Source: Paenibacillus sp. LHD-117 (GTDB lineage Bacteria; Bacillota; Bacilli; Paenibacillales; Paenibacillaceae). Taken from it: 64,000 nt of DNA. Below are positions 1 to 9,195 of the stretch, piece after piece. Every line of letters begins with the position of its first letter. The first letter of the stretch is position 1. Both the position numbers and the translations under genes were made by a program. The notes beneath the pieces are model-generated. The model did not search any database. It saw nothing but the letters and a program-made list of their open reading frames with translations, and had not been told where the DNA came from. The stretch lies in NCBI RefSeq assembly GCF_030929555.1, contig NZ_JAVFVT010000010.1:1-64000 (forward strand), read 5' to 3'.

Positions 1-288
1 CTGCATAGTAACAGCTCCTTTTGCTATGTAGCTCTGAAAATGGTTGTGTTCTTACTTCCCATTTTTAACCTACGACGTGAAGCACATACGGGGCTGTTTT
101 TACGTTCATCATAGCTAGAAAGATCGAATGGTTACGCTCCTTTCGGAGCGATCTACGATGTCCTTAAGAATACGAAGCAGACTGGCAAGCTGAAAAACGA
201 TCATTGAAGCGATTGGAAATAATAATCGACAGTCTCCCAGAGTCCGTTAGACCGATTAACACAGCCGCTGCCAACATCGCGCGGCAGC
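1..288. other. Non-coding left edge
   Basis: No credible gene is seen here. A short hairpin (CGCTCC/GGAGCG around a TTT-rich loop) lies at 135-150. The frames that are open are short, lack ribosome sites and have no recognisable content. The segment may be the control region of a gene outside the window. Confidence 0.4.
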
Positions 289-333
289 AAAAAACGCCAG
301 TCCGCCGGATCGTCCGGTTGGCTGGCGTTTTTT
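289..333 (-). terminator. Intrinsic terminator of the GH27-like gene
   Basis: A 12-bp inverted repeat, AAAAAACGCCAG and its complement, flanks a GC-rich loop and ends in a T run on either strand. It lies about 50 bp past the stop of the GH27-like gene and could work in both directions. Confidence 0.8.
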
Positions 334-380
334 TCGCTGCGAGCATGTTATGCTTTGGTTATTGCCGTTATGCTGCTTCG

Positions 381-3300
381 CTATTTCTTGAGCTTCACCT
401 TGTACAGCTTCGATTGGCCGGCTTCGAGCGTTACGTCCAGCGTGCCGCTCGCTTCCGATTTGGCGCCGGTCCAGACGTCGGTCAACTCGGCCTTGATTCC
501 CGCTTTGACGCCGAAGGCCCTGCCGAGGTCGACTTGTTTCGCCGCGGGTTCGTTCGTATAGTTGAACACGGCCAAGTAAACGTCCTTCTTGTCCTGCAGA
601 ACGAATACGTCGGCTGCCGACGTTCCCGTATTGCCTTCCACGGGACGGAACGCTTCGCCGAGCAGCGCGACTTCGTTCACGTTTTTGTTCGTGAGCAGGG
701 ATTTCATGAGCTGCTGCGCCTCGGGATTGAACACGTCATCCGAACTCATGAAGACGGTGCCTGAGATGGCTGCCGCATTCACCCGCGTCTGAGCCGCGTT
801 GTACGAACCGCCTTTGATGAGCGTCATGTAATCCGGGTCGGTGTAACGGTAAATCGTGCCATTCTGCCAGAAGCCATACGTTAGATTGTTCAGCTGATAT
901 TCCGTTCGGCCGAGCGATCCGTCGATGTCGCAGGAGATCCGTCTCGCGTGCGCGTACTGGCTCGGGAACAGCGGCGCGATCGACGCGCTGATGAACATGC
1001 GCCCTTTCAGCGTTTGGTTGATGTGCGCCATGCCTTGATTGTAAGCCTGGATGCCCGTCGTCGCTTGCGGGTCGTAATGGACGCCCTCGAAGGAGCCGTG
1101 GCTCAGGAAGTCGATTTTGATATATTCGAAGCCATAATCGAGAAACTTCTTGAACACGTATTCCACGCGCTGCTTGGAGCCGGGATGCGTCGGATCGATC
1201 GCGTAGGCTCCGTCCACCTTCGGCAGCGGATTGCCCGAGGAGTCCCGCAAAATAATGTCGCCGTACGTGTACTTCCCGTCCGTGCCTTCTACCGGCTGCG
1301 CCATATTGTCGCCCCAGTACACGAACGGCCCGTAATAGATGCCCGCCTTCTGGCCGTTCTTCCGGATTTTCTTGACCGCATCGCGAAGCTGCTGATCGGT
1401 TAGGTTGTCCCAATAAGAGTCCATGTTGATGTAGACGTTGCCTTTGTTGTTGAACGTTTTTTGCAGATTGGCTTTGACGAAATCGGACACGGCCACGACT
1501 TTATCGTAGCTGAGCGAGCTCTCGTAGGCGCCCCAGCTGTTCCAGCCGACCGGCACGCCGGAAGGAACGCCGCGGCCGAATTCGAGCGGCGGGGCGACGG
1601 CTGCGTTGGCTTCGCCATAGCCCTCCAGCCCGTCACGATAATCGTCGTAATAACCGATCATAATTTGCGGCGACGTTAGTGTCGTCCCCTCAACGTAGCC
1701 ATGCGCGATCGTGTCATGCGTCGAAGTTTGGGACGTAAAGCCGCCAAATACTTTCAGTTTGTTTAATCTGTCGTTCGATCCGCTCCAATAAATACCCGTT
1801 TTCCATACGTCATGAGTAACGGAACCGATGACCAGACCCGCGCGGCTATCGTTGTCGTACACCGCCGTCATCTCGGAGCTGATGTAATTATTGTTATTCA
1901 GGGACGTATTGATCGTCCGTGCTTGGTATCGCGACCACATATCGTTATCGAACGGCGTGATGAGCACGCGCTTGTCTCCGTAGCTGCCGATATCGACGCC
2001 TCCGCTGGCATGCACCGCCAGCGGCGCCATGTCGTTCGAGCGGATGGCCGAATCGCTGACAAGCTGCTGCGACACGAGGACATACGGCTGATCATCGTAC
2101 AGGTGGTAGACCTGCTTCATCGTCGGCAGTCCTTCTTCGCGGTTCTCGACGGTGACGCGGATGCCTTTGCCGTGATTGTCTTTGATTTTGACCACGTCAT
2201 GCAGACTGAACCGGTGTTCTCCGTACTTCCGGCTGTCTAGGAGCGTGCCATCGTCAAGCTGCGCGCTGGCGTAAGCGCCTTTGATGACCGTCTTGCCGTC
2301 GTTCCAGGCGATCGCGGACAAGCCGGATTCCGTGTTGAACGTAATGCCATAGCTACGGGTGGCGAACGTGGCCCCTTTCTCGTGTTCGGTTACGCGGATC
2401 GAGCCGAACTTCTCCGACCGGACGGCTTCGCCGATGAGGCCGATATCGTCAACCGGACCCGGATCCTCGCCGGAATCGCCGCTCGCGACAACCTCGATCT
2501 TGTCGATGTCCGGTGACCAGCCGCCGTCGTCATCGAAGGTAATCGTGTTCGCTCCTTGATTCAGTTCGACTTCAACGGCGAAGACGCCAAGCGTGTCCCA
2601 ATTATCGGTTTTCGGAAACGCGTAATTTTCCGGCGTTCCTCCGTTGACGGAGATCGATATCGGGCGCGGGTCTCCGGATACGTAAGAGATCTTCAGCTGG
2701 TAAACGCCGACCTTCCGGGCCGTGACATCGCGGAATTGCAGCATCGAGCCGCCCCACAGATTGCCTACCTTTTGGCCGCCCGAGCAGCCGGTCGCCGCTT
2801 GGCAGCCGGATACGGCTGCATTGCCCGTCAGGACGTTTGCCGACGCTTCCGCTTCGTAAACCGTTCCCGCAGGCGGGTTGCCCGGTTCATCCGGACCGGT
2901 CAGACGAAGCTCGATCCGATCGATGTCCGGGGAGTAGCCGCCGCCATCGCTGAACGCGATAACGTTGGCGCCGGCTTGCAGCTCAAGCTGAAGCTCGTAC
3001 GCGCCGAGCGTTTCCCAATTCGCTGTGGCGGGAGGGCTGTACTGATCGCTGCCGCCGCCGTTCACGCTCAGCGCGAAGGGACGTGGATCGCCGGATATAT
3101 AATGCACGGTCATCGTATAGACGCCCGCTTCCTCGACGACAACCTCGTTGAAAGTCAAGGACGAACCTCCCCATAAGCCGCCGACCAGCTTCCCGCCCGA
3201 GCAGCCCGTGGCTTCCTGGCAATTCTTGATTTCCGCCTTCCCGGCGAGCGCGTTGACAAGCGCCTCCGCCTCGAACGAATACGTCGCGGTTTCCGCTGCC

Positions 3301-3455
3301 GCAGCCTCCGCTTCCGCCGTCGTAGCAGATACATGCTCGACGTCCCGGATCGGCTGCACCGGCGAGAAAAACGACGCCAAAATAAGTATTGCGGCCGCCA
3401 GGATCAGCAGCGCATTTTTGCTTTTGCCGGATCGTAATCCATGAATGACTCTCAT
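381..3455 (-). CDS. Secreted two-CBM GH27-like glycoside hydrolase (alpha-galactosidase type)
   Basis: A 1024-residue exported enzyme. Residues about 15-45 form a hydrophobic signal segment. Two tandem CBM35/CBM6-like beta-sandwich modules follow at about 58-187 and 199-327; both carry a CQEATGCSGG-like motif and a SPDIDxIE ending. A beta-sandwich precedes a (beta/alpha)8 barrel that begins at GVPVGWNSWGAY (about 633). The strand motif YIKIDFL (about 779) supplies the likely nucleophile Asp. ARRISCDID (about 840) matches the GH27 acid/base strand of the type RxxxDI. The family releases terminal alpha-galactosyl or related sugars with retention. ATG follows GGGAGGCAAGGAGTA. A cre-like site lies 47-60 bp upstream. 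The gene stands alone beside locus I. GH27-like is firm by motif; the exact substrate is not known. Confidence 0.8.
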   Translation of the reverse strand: MRVIHGLRSGKSKNALLILAAAILILASFFSPVQPIRDVEHVSATTAEAEAAAAETATYSFEAEALVNALAGKAEIKNCQEATGCSGGKLVGGLWGGSSLTFNEVVVEEAGVYTMTVHYISGDPRPFALSVNGGGSDQYSPPATANWETLGAYELQLELQAGANVIAFSDGGGYSPDIDRIELRLTGPDEPGNPPAGTVYEAEASANVLTGNAAVSGCQAATGCSGGQKVGNLWGGSMLQFRDVTARKVGVYQLKISYVSGDPRPISISVNGGTPENYAFPKTDNWDTLGVFAVEVELNQGANTITFDDDGGWSPDIDKIEVVASGDSGEDPGPVDDIGLIGEAVRSEKFGSIRVTEHEKGATFATRSYGITFNTESGLSAIAWNDGKTVIKGAYASAQLDDGTLLDSRKYGEHRFSLHDVVKIKDNHGKGIRVTVENREEGLPTMKQVYHLYDDQPYVLVSQQLVSDSAIRSNDMAPLAVHASGGVDIGSYGDKRVLITPFDNDMWSRYQARTINTSLNNNNYISSEMTAVYDNDSRAGLVIGSVTHDVWKTGIYWSGSNDRLNKLKVFGGFTSQTSTHDTIAHGYVEGTTLTSPQIMIGYYDDYRDGLEGYGEANAAVAPPLEFGRGVPSGVPVGWNSWGAYESSLSYDKVVAVSDFVKANLQKTFNNKGNVYINMDSYWDNLTDQQLRDAVKKIRKNGQKAGIYYGPFVYWGDNMAQPVEGTDGKYTYGDIILRDSSGNPLPKVDGAYAIDPTHPGSKQRVEYVFKKFLDYGFEYIKIDFLSHGSFEGVHYDPQATTGIQAYNQGMAHINQTLKGRMFISASIAPLFPSQYAHARRISCDIDGSLGRTEYQLNNLTYGFWQNGTIYRYTDPDYMTLIKGGSYNAAQTRVNAAAISGTVFMSSDDVFNPEAQQLMKSLLTNKNVNEVALLGEAFRPVEGNTGTSAADVFVLQDKKDVYLAVFNYTNEPAAKQVDLGRAFGVKAGIKAELTDVWTGAKSEASGTLDVTLEAGQSKLYKVKLKK

Positions 3456-3501
3456 TACTCCTTGCCTCCCATTCGTTTCTGTTCGATTGAACGCTCAAAC
3501 A

Positions 3502-3516
3502 CTGAAGCGCTTACAA
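3502..3516 (-). promoter_or_regulatory. cre-like site upstream of the GH27-like gene
   Basis: TTGTAAGCGCTTCAG on the minus strand fits 13 of 15 positions of the cre consensus WTGNAANCGNWNNCW and lies about 50 bp before the start codon. This suggests CcpA-mediated glucose repression. It is a sequence match only. Confidence 0.45.
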
Positions 3517-3615
3517 TCGTACCTACAATGTAAGACAAGGAAGAGAAGCGAACAATCCAAATATTTAATAAACTATACGGCAAACCGCCGAACCTCAAAA
3601 TTGCCGCTTAACGCG

Positions 3616-3650
3616 AAAACCCGACAAGCAATGGAGCTTTTCGGGTTTTT
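3616..3650 (-). terminator. Terminator of the locus I operon
   Basis: AAAACCCGA and TCGGGTTTT form a 9-bp stem around a 16-base loop just after the stop of the substrate-binding lipoprotein gene. A T run follows on both strands. Confidence 0.7.
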
Positions 3651-3661
3651 GCAAGCAAACG

Positions 3662-4927
3662 TTATGAATCAATCTTTTTGGCTTCTAAATAGCCTTGATA
3701 CACTTGCCTTCCGACCGATTTAAAAATCAGGCGGGAATGCTTCAGGCTCTCTTTGAAATCCTTGATCGTTTGTTGGCCATAAGCGTCGTATTTGGCTGAA
3801 TCGGTATCGATTCGGGAAGGAATCGATCCTTTGAGCGGATTAAACGTATCCTGGCCTTCAACCGAACCTAATAGCTTAAGCCATTCCTTCGTCGTTTCTG
3901 GATTTTTAGAGGCTTTTGGCAATCCGAAGGTGTCCATTGTAGCAAGGAACGTCCCCTTCGTTCCCGGGAACGTCACCCATCCGTAATCTTCTCCCGGTAT
4001 CATTTCCTGAATGAAGCTTAAATTGCCCTTAACCCAATCCCCCATCGAGAGCATTGCCGTTTGGCCTTCCCCGAACAATTTGGCCTCTTCAGACCATGAA
4101 AGATTTCCATGATCGGCATTGACGTAGCTCATGAGTTCCTTCATATTCTCATAAACTTTCGTCAATATGCTATCGTCGTACAAGGCCTCGTCTCGGGTCA
4201 GTTCCAAATAACGATCCGTTCCGATCGTTCCAAGAATAACGTTGTTTAATAAAGAGATTTCCGTCTTGTCTCCGGAAGCTAACGGAACGATTCCCGCATC
4301 CCTAATCCGTCTGCATAACTCCAATAACTCTTCGAAAGTGCCGGGCGGCTCAAGATCTAGCTGCTTGAATATTTTTTTGTTGTACCACAACACGTTAGTT
4401 CGATGAATATTGAGGGGGATCGCATAAATGTTTCCGTCCAACGTCAGCTCGTCGATGATTTCCTTCGGGAATTTATCCTTCCAGCCCTCTTCGTCGAAAA
4501 GATCGTTCAAACTTGCCAATTGCCCTTGCGACGCCGATCGGATAATGGTCTCTTCATTTGCTTGGTACGTATCCGGCGGATTGCCCTCCTCCATTCGGCG
4601 CTTCAGCACGTCCCTGGCATTGACTCCAGCGCCGCCTTCCACCGCGGCGGAAAACAAATAGATGTCAGGGTGCTCTTGCTTGAACAGTTGCAGTAAAGCT
4701 CTAAACCCGGCTTCGTCTCCGGCTCCGGTCCACCAAGTTAATATTTCGATCTGGTTCTTAATGTCGGGTCGCGCGACCGGAGTGACATTGATATTGGGGA
4801 AAGAGCGAACGGATCCTTCAGGAGCGTTGCCCGGATCGTCGCCGACTCCCGATTCCGTACAGCCCGAAACAACCAAGCACGATATTACGAGGAGAGAGAC
4901 GATTACGTATCGAGAATTACGCTGCAT
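3662..4927 (-). CDS. Sugar ABC transporter substrate-binding lipoprotein (family 1), no permease alongside
   Basis: A 421-residue lipoprotein. Residues 1-23 are a signal peptide ending in the lipobox VVSGC, and the mature protein has the family 1 extracellular solute-binding fold: EILTWWTGAGDEAGF near the start, then a LWYNKKIF segment and GDWVKG in the hinge region. Such proteins capture oligosaccharides outside the cell for an LplB/LplC- or MalF/MalG-type permease. No permease gene is near. The gene follows the YesN-type regulator by 29 bp in the same direction, so it is probably the last gene of the sensor operon at 3662-8988. It may feed a permease encoded elsewhere or act as a sensing partner. 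The family call is firm and the ligand unknown. Confidence 0.85.
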   Translation of the reverse strand: MQRNSRYVIVSLLVISCLVVSGCTESGVGDDPGNAPEGSVRSFPNINVTPVARPDIKNQIEILTWWTGAGDEAGFRALLQLFKQEHPDIYLFSAAVEGGAGVNARDVLKRRMEEGNPPDTYQANEETIIRSASQGQLASLNDLFDEEGWKDKFPKEIIDELTLDGNIYAIPLNIHRTNVLWYNKKIFKQLDLEPPGTFEELLELCRRIRDAGIVPLASGDKTEISLLNNVILGTIGTDRYLELTRDEALYDDSILTKVYENMKELMSYVNADHGNLSWSEEAKLFGEGQTAMLSMGDWVKGNLSFIQEMIPGEDYGWVTFPGTKGTFLATMDTFGLPKASKNPETTKEWLKLLGSVEGQDTFNPLKGSIPSRIDTDSAKYDAYGQQTIKDFKESLKHSRLIFKSVGRQVYQGYLEAKKIDS

Positions 4928-4956
4928 GATTGGCCGCCTTTCCTTTCGCTAGTGGT

Positions 4957-6534
4957 TTATCCGATGCGACTCGTAAGCCGAAACTCCGTAGGCGATTGAC
5001 CGGTCCATTTCTTAAATACCCGGCTGAAATAATTCGGATCGCGGTACCCGACTTGGCTGCTTATATCTTTTAAGCTTTGTCCTGGATCGGACAACAATTC
5101 CTTCGCCTTGGCGATTCGGATCTGCGTGAGGAAATCGACGAAAGTGGAGCCGCACCGCTCATGAAACAATTTACTAAAATAGTAGGGGTTAAGCTGTACG
5201 ATGTCGGCCACGTGCTCAAGGGAAAGGTCGCTGGCGTAATGGTCCGCAATGTAGGCTTTCGCTTTCTCCATGTTCCCTCTCGTATCGTTCGCATACCATT
5301 GGACTAGCTTATCGATCAATATCTTCATTTGATATTTGACCAGTTCCTTGATCAGCTTCTCCGAATGAAAAGCATCCATGCCCTCGAAGCTAACCGTATT
5401 GAAACCGCTTTCTCCTAACATTTGAGCGATAACGGAAAATAATTTCCCCAACTCGTGCTTCACGACTTGAAGCTCGTATTTGGACGCCTGAAAAAGCTCG
5501 TCCAAGTATCGATCAAAAACATCTAGCGCCGCTTCTTTATCGGCTTTGCGTATGGCGAGCAGCAACGCCTTCTCCGTGTCTCTCGGATACAACCGGAACG
5601 GGTCGGATTCCGCTTCCCGTAAATCTTCGAAATATTTAATTCGCGAAGGCAGATTCGGATCCCGGGAAGCGAGAAGTGCCTCGTGATAGGACATGACGTA
5701 ACGCTCCCGTTCCGGATAAGGCGTACCGATCCCGATGAATACCCGTACATTGGAATCGTGGTTGTCGATCGAACGGGTCAACTTACGGGCGAATTGCATT
5801 GCATGGGCCCGGGGCGATAATTTAGAGCCGGAAGAAGCGTCCGGAAAGACGAACAAAGGGATTTGACTTCCCGACATCGGACCGACGAGACAATGCTCCA
5901 ATTGCTTGCACGCCATCCTTAACTCAGCGTATATTTTCATTTTCTCAACCTTGTCAAGTTCTCTTCCCAAAGCGCTAAGCGTGATTACGACGGCATAAGC
6001 TTGTCCGGCTTTAAAGCCGATTTTGTCATCCCAATCCGATAGATCCACGTCTTGGATATAGTTCATCAGAATCGCCGACACGGACTCTGCTTCGATGACC
6101 GAAAGGGTCTGATGAACTTTGTTTTCCAGTTCATTCAGTTTACGTTTTCGATCTTGATCCGAATGGATTTCGTCTATCATCCTCCGGATCGATTCTATTG
6201 TTTTTTCTTTTTTGCATGGCTTGACCAAATATTCTTTCACGCCGTTGCGCATGACTTTTCGCGCGTATTCGAACGTATCGAAAGCGGAAACCATTATGAA
6301 CCGAATGTCCGGGTATTTCTCGTGGATCGTCTGAACCGCTTCCACCCCGTCGATTCCGGGCATCTTGATGTCCATCGTAATGAGATCGGGTTGAACCGTA
6401 TCCGTCATCTCGATTGCCATCCGGCCGTTTTCCGATTCTCCTACAACCTCGATCTCTGGAAAATATCTTTCGATAATCATGCGGAGAGCTTTGCGCTCGA
6501 TCTCTTCGTCATCCACTATAAGCAGCCTGCACAT
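4957..6534 (-). CDS. YesN-type response regulator with AraC-family DNA-binding domain
   Basis: A cytoplasmic transcription factor of about 525 residues. The N-terminal receiver domain begins MCRLLIVDDEE; the phosphoacceptor Asp is near residue 55 (LITMDIKMPG) and the conserved Lys lies in YLVKPC. A long linker leads to a C-terminal AraC double helix-turn-helix with the typical end GYRDPNYFSRVFKKWTGQSP. I chose the ATG at 6534 because GGGAG precedes it by about 8 bases and the receiver fold starts there; a longer frame to 6612 adds 26 unlikely residues. The start overlaps the kinase gene by 26 bp, indicating translational coupling. It probably acts at the direct repeats upstream of 8988 and at genes nearby. 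Confidence 0.9.
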   Translation of the reverse strand: MCRLLIVDDEEIERKALRMIIERYFPEIEVVGESENGRMAIEMTDTVQPDLITMDIKMPGIDGVEAVQTIHEKYPDIRFIMVSAFDTFEYARKVMRNGVKEYLVKPCKKEKTIESIRRMIDEIHSDQDRKRKLNELENKVHQTLSVIEAESVSAILMNYIQDVDLSDWDDKIGFKAGQAYAVVITLSALGRELDKVEKMKIYAELRMACKQLEHCLVGPMSGSQIPLFVFPDASSGSKLSPRAHAMQFARKLTRSIDNHDSNVRVFIGIGTPYPERERYVMSYHEALLASRDPNLPSRIKYFEDLREAESDPFRLYPRDTEKALLLAIRKADKEAALDVFDRYLDELFQASKYELQVVKHELGKLFSVIAQMLGESGFNTVSFEGMDAFHSEKLIKELVKYQMKILIDKLVQWYANDTRGNMEKAKAYIADHYASDLSLEHVADIVQLNPYYFSKLFHERCGSTFVDFLTQIRIAKAKELLSDPGQSLKDISSQVGYRDPNYFSRVFKKWTGQSPTEFRLTSRIG

Positions 6535-7993
6535 GTACGATGCTCCCTTTCTGTCCATCCTCGCAAGGCAATAACAAACGGACGATCGTTCCTTCGCCCG
6601 GAACGGATTCAATGACCATCACGTCATCGTATTGATAAAAGAGTTGAAGCCGCCGTCTGACATTTCGCAAGGCTATGCCGTTGGAATCTTTCGATCGTTC
6701 GAGGTTTCCAATCGTATCGGGGTCTTCCGGTTGCAGCAAGGCACGTAATTGAACCTCCGTCATCCCGATGCCGTTATCCTTCACTTCGACGATGACCCGG
6801 CCACCCGACCGAAATACGTTAACGCCGATTTCCGCTCCCTTCTCATAGGATTCGACGCCGTGAGTAAAAGCGTTTTCAACCAGTGGCTGAAGGGTTAACG
6901 GAGGAATCGGGCAGTCCAGCGCATGCTCCGATATCTGCTCGACAACATTTATCCTTTTGCCGAAACGCATCTTTTGAATAAAAAAATATTCTTTAACAAT
7001 TTCGAGTTCGTCGCGCAGCATCACGGTATGATTAAGTTTGCTTAAATTGTAACGAAGCAACGTAGACACCGATTCAACGGCTTCGCTCGTTTTTTCCGCG
7101 CCTTCGAGAAAAGCCATTTTTGCGACCATATTAAACGTATTAAACAAGAAATGCGGATTGATCTGATTTTGCAGGCTTTTAATTTCCATTTTCTTCATGA
7201 GTTGGTCTAACTCCGATTTCGTTTCGATTTCGGCGATCAATCGTCTTATGTTTTTGCACATATGGTTAAAAGTATCGGTCAAAAACATCAGTTCGTCCTT
7301 CGTTCTTACTTTAACCTTTTTAATATCGAAGTTTCCTCGAGAGATTTGCTTGGCGGCGACCGTCAACAACTGGATCGGTCTCGTAATTCCTTTGGAGAAC
7401 CAAAACGTGAACATGATGCAAATAACGAGAGTAGACAGGAAGATATAAATTCCCATCGACCGGAAATAGTCGTTTTTTTGATTCATTAACAAATAAAAGT
7501 GCTGGTAGTTCGTCAGTTCATTATTAATAAGAGATAATGTTGATTCCTGTATAAATTGCGATATTTTCCCCGTCTGGGTCAAATGATCGTAATAATCGTT
7601 GTAATTGCGGGCGTCGTATTGCTCGATAGTAAGGCTGCCTTCCTCCAAAAAACTATTGATCATATTGCCGTAGTTTTGAATCAGCATACGGTTTTGATCG
7701 TTGCCGACTTGTTCAGCGAGCTTGTTCTTGTTATCGCGAAGATCTGCCGATTGCGCCAAATACGCATTTTGGAGGCTTCTATCTTGAGTAGGAGACAAAA
7801 CGTATGAATTGATCGCGGAATTAACGTTGATCGTCTTTTGATAAATATTGTTCAATAGAAAAAAACGATTCAGCATCGCATTGTATTGCTCGACGGAGTT
7901 AATGCTGTTCGTAAACAGCACGAGAGCCACCGCGTTTAAGAACATGACTAGAGCGATAATAAATACCATTAACTTCGTCTGTATTTTGATCAT
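6509..7993 (-). CDS. YesM/LytS-type membrane sensor histidine kinase
   Basis: A 494-residue membrane kinase. A transmembrane helix at about 8-28 and a second near 180-200 bracket an extracytoplasmic four-helix-like region. A HAMP linker follows at about 203-250. The His_kinase motif QINPHFLFN is near residue 280, then the N box PLVENAFTHG and a HATPase domain with DNGIGM. It autophosphorylates and passes phosphate to the regulator at 4957-6534. Its gene overlaps the upstream sugar-binding sensor gene by 4 bp (ATGA), the signature of tight coupling. The short extracytoplasmic domain has no ligand fold of its own, consistent with signalling through the separate binding protein. Confidence 0.9.
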   Translation of the reverse strand: MIKIQTKLMVFIIALVMFLNAVALVLFTNSINSVEQYNAMLNRFFLLNNIYQKTINVNSAINSYVLSPTQDRSLQNAYLAQSADLRDNKNKLAEQVGNDQNRMLIQNYGNMINSFLEEGSLTIEQYDARNYNDYYDHLTQTGKISQFIQESTLSLINNELTNYQHFYLLMNQKNDYFRSMGIYIFLSTLVICIMFTFWFSKGITRPIQLLTVAAKQISRGNFDIKKVKVRTKDELMFLTDTFNHMCKNIRRLIAEIETKSELDQLMKKMEIKSLQNQINPHFLFNTFNMVAKMAFLEGAEKTSEAVESVSTLLRYNLSKLNHTVMLRDELEIVKEYFFIQKMRFGKRINVVEQISEHALDCPIPPLTLQPLVENAFTHGVESYEKGAEIGVNVFRSGGRVIVEVKDNGIGMTEVQLRALLQPEDPDTIGNLERSKDSNGIALRNVRRRLQLFYQYDDVMVIESVPGEGTIVRLLLPCEDGQKGSIVHVQAAYSG

Positions 7994-8988
7994 TGTTTCT
8001 CTCCCGTCCCGGTAAGGTCGGCTCGGCGCACAACTTTAGTATCCGTATTGAATACGGTTACAATTTTTTTGCCTTGAAGATATTCGAGCATCAGATTCAC
8101 GCTTTCTTGTCCCATAATATAAGGTTGTTGTACCACTGTAGCCTCGATTACGCCCTGATCAATATAGGACAGCGTTTCCGGCAAGTCGTCGAAAGCGATA
8201 ATCCGCGCCCTTCCCTTCACCAATTCATCTCCCGATTCCTTTAGCATCTGCACGATGCCGAGGCCGTCTAGCGCGCTAGTCCCGATGAACGTATCGACTT
8301 CGGGATATCGCTGGGCGATCGAATATGCGCTGGCTGCGGATTGAATCCTGCTGATGTTCGATTCGGTGACATCGAGCACCCGAATATTCGGATAAGCTTT
8401 CACGGCATCCTTGAAGCCTTGTACCCGGTCGATTTGATTGGATGCGGTAAAGCTGCCCGTAATAATGCCCACTCGGGCATTGCCGCCGGACTGTTGGATG
8501 AGCTCTTTACCGGCCATGTAACCCGCGGTGTAATTATCAGTGCCCACGTAGGCAACGCGCTGACTGTCCGGAGCGTCCGAATCGACGGTGATGACCGGGA
8601 TGCCCAAACTCATTGCTTTATTGATGACTGGCGTAAACTCTTTCTCGTCCAAGCCTTGCGTGATGATTCCGTCAACCTTAGAAGCAATCACCATTTCGAT
8701 AATTTTGATATGCTCTCGAACGTCCGCCTGCGTAGGCCCCAAATATTCGATTTCTACCCCTTTTAGTATCGCCATTTCCCTCGCGCCTTGCTGTATTAAT
8801 CTCCAGTAGGGGTTATCGTATTCCTGCGATATAAGCACAAGATGGATAGCCGGGTTGTCCACGGTGATATCGGAAGTCAAGTTATTATTGATTTGCATCG
8901 CTTTCCAAGCATAAAAAACCGCGATGCCTGAGAACGCGAGCAACATGACAGCCATCGAGAAATAAAAAGTTTTGTGTGAGCGCAGCAT
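7990..8988 (-). CDS. Membrane-anchored ribose/xylose-type sugar-binding sensor protein
   Basis: A 332-residue protein with one N-terminal transmembrane anchor (about 10-28) and no lipobox cysteine, followed by a type I periplasmic-binding fold. The sequence around ISQEYDNPYWRLIQQGA, the GIITQGLDEKEF strand and the VDSDAPDS turn are typical of ribose/xylose-binding proteins. It heads the operon and overlaps the kinase gene by 4 bp. Known XylFII-LytS-YesN systems use just this set: an anchored sugar-binding protein controls a LytS/YesM kinase. I infer that it senses a mono- or oligosaccharide outside the membrane and does not serve transport. The ligand cannot be read from sequence. Confidence 0.85.
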   Translation of the reverse strand: MLRSHKTFYFSMAVMLLAFSGIAVFYAWKAMQINNNLTSDITVDNPAIHLVLISQEYDNPYWRLIQQGAREMAILKGVEIEYLGPTQADVREHIKIIEMVIASKVDGIITQGLDEKEFTPVINKAMSLGIPVITVDSDAPDSQRVAYVGTDNYTAGYMAGKELIQQSGGNARVGIITGSFTASNQIDRVQGFKDAVKAYPNIRVLDVTESNISRIQSAASAYSIAQRYPEVDTFIGTSALDGLGIVQMLKESGDELVKGRARIIAFDDLPETLSYIDQGVIEATVVQQPYIMGQESVNLMLEYLQGKKIVTVFNTDTKVVRRADLTGTGEKQ

Positions 8989-9036
8989 CGTTGTTCCCTC
9001 ATTGTCGAATTTTATTGGGTAATCGACTGTTTAATT

Positions 9037-9114
9037 ATTATAACATTAGGATATTTAAATATCTTTAGTCATGTCGAAGGTACAATCTGGATTATATTGC
9101 GTTCAATCTGGATT
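9037..9114 (-). promoter_or_regulatory. Predicted AraC-type operator (two direct repeats) and -10 box of the locus I operon
   Basis: CAATCTGGATT occurs at 9083-9093 and again at 9104-9114, an exact 11-base repeat with 21-bp period, as expected for two AraC-family half-sites on one DNA face. On the minus strand a perfect TATAAT lies at 9037-9042, with no good -35 box, as at activator-dependent promoters. The site is about 50-125 bp before the start of the sugar-binding sensor gene. It is the best candidate target for the YesN-type regulator of this operon. Confidence 0.6.
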
Positions 9115-9154
9115 TTTTTAAGGAAATCAAATGGATCTCTTGAAGTGAAAAAAT

Positions 9155-9180
9155 GACTGAGCGGCTTACGTCGCTCAGTC
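9155..9180 (-). terminator. Terminator of the GH3-SLH gene
   Basis: GACTGAGCG and CGCTCAGTC pair around an 8-base loop and are followed on the minus strand by ATTTTTTC. It lies 16 bp after the GH3 stop codon. Confidence 0.85.
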
Positions 9181-9195
9181 CCTTTTGGATCATGC

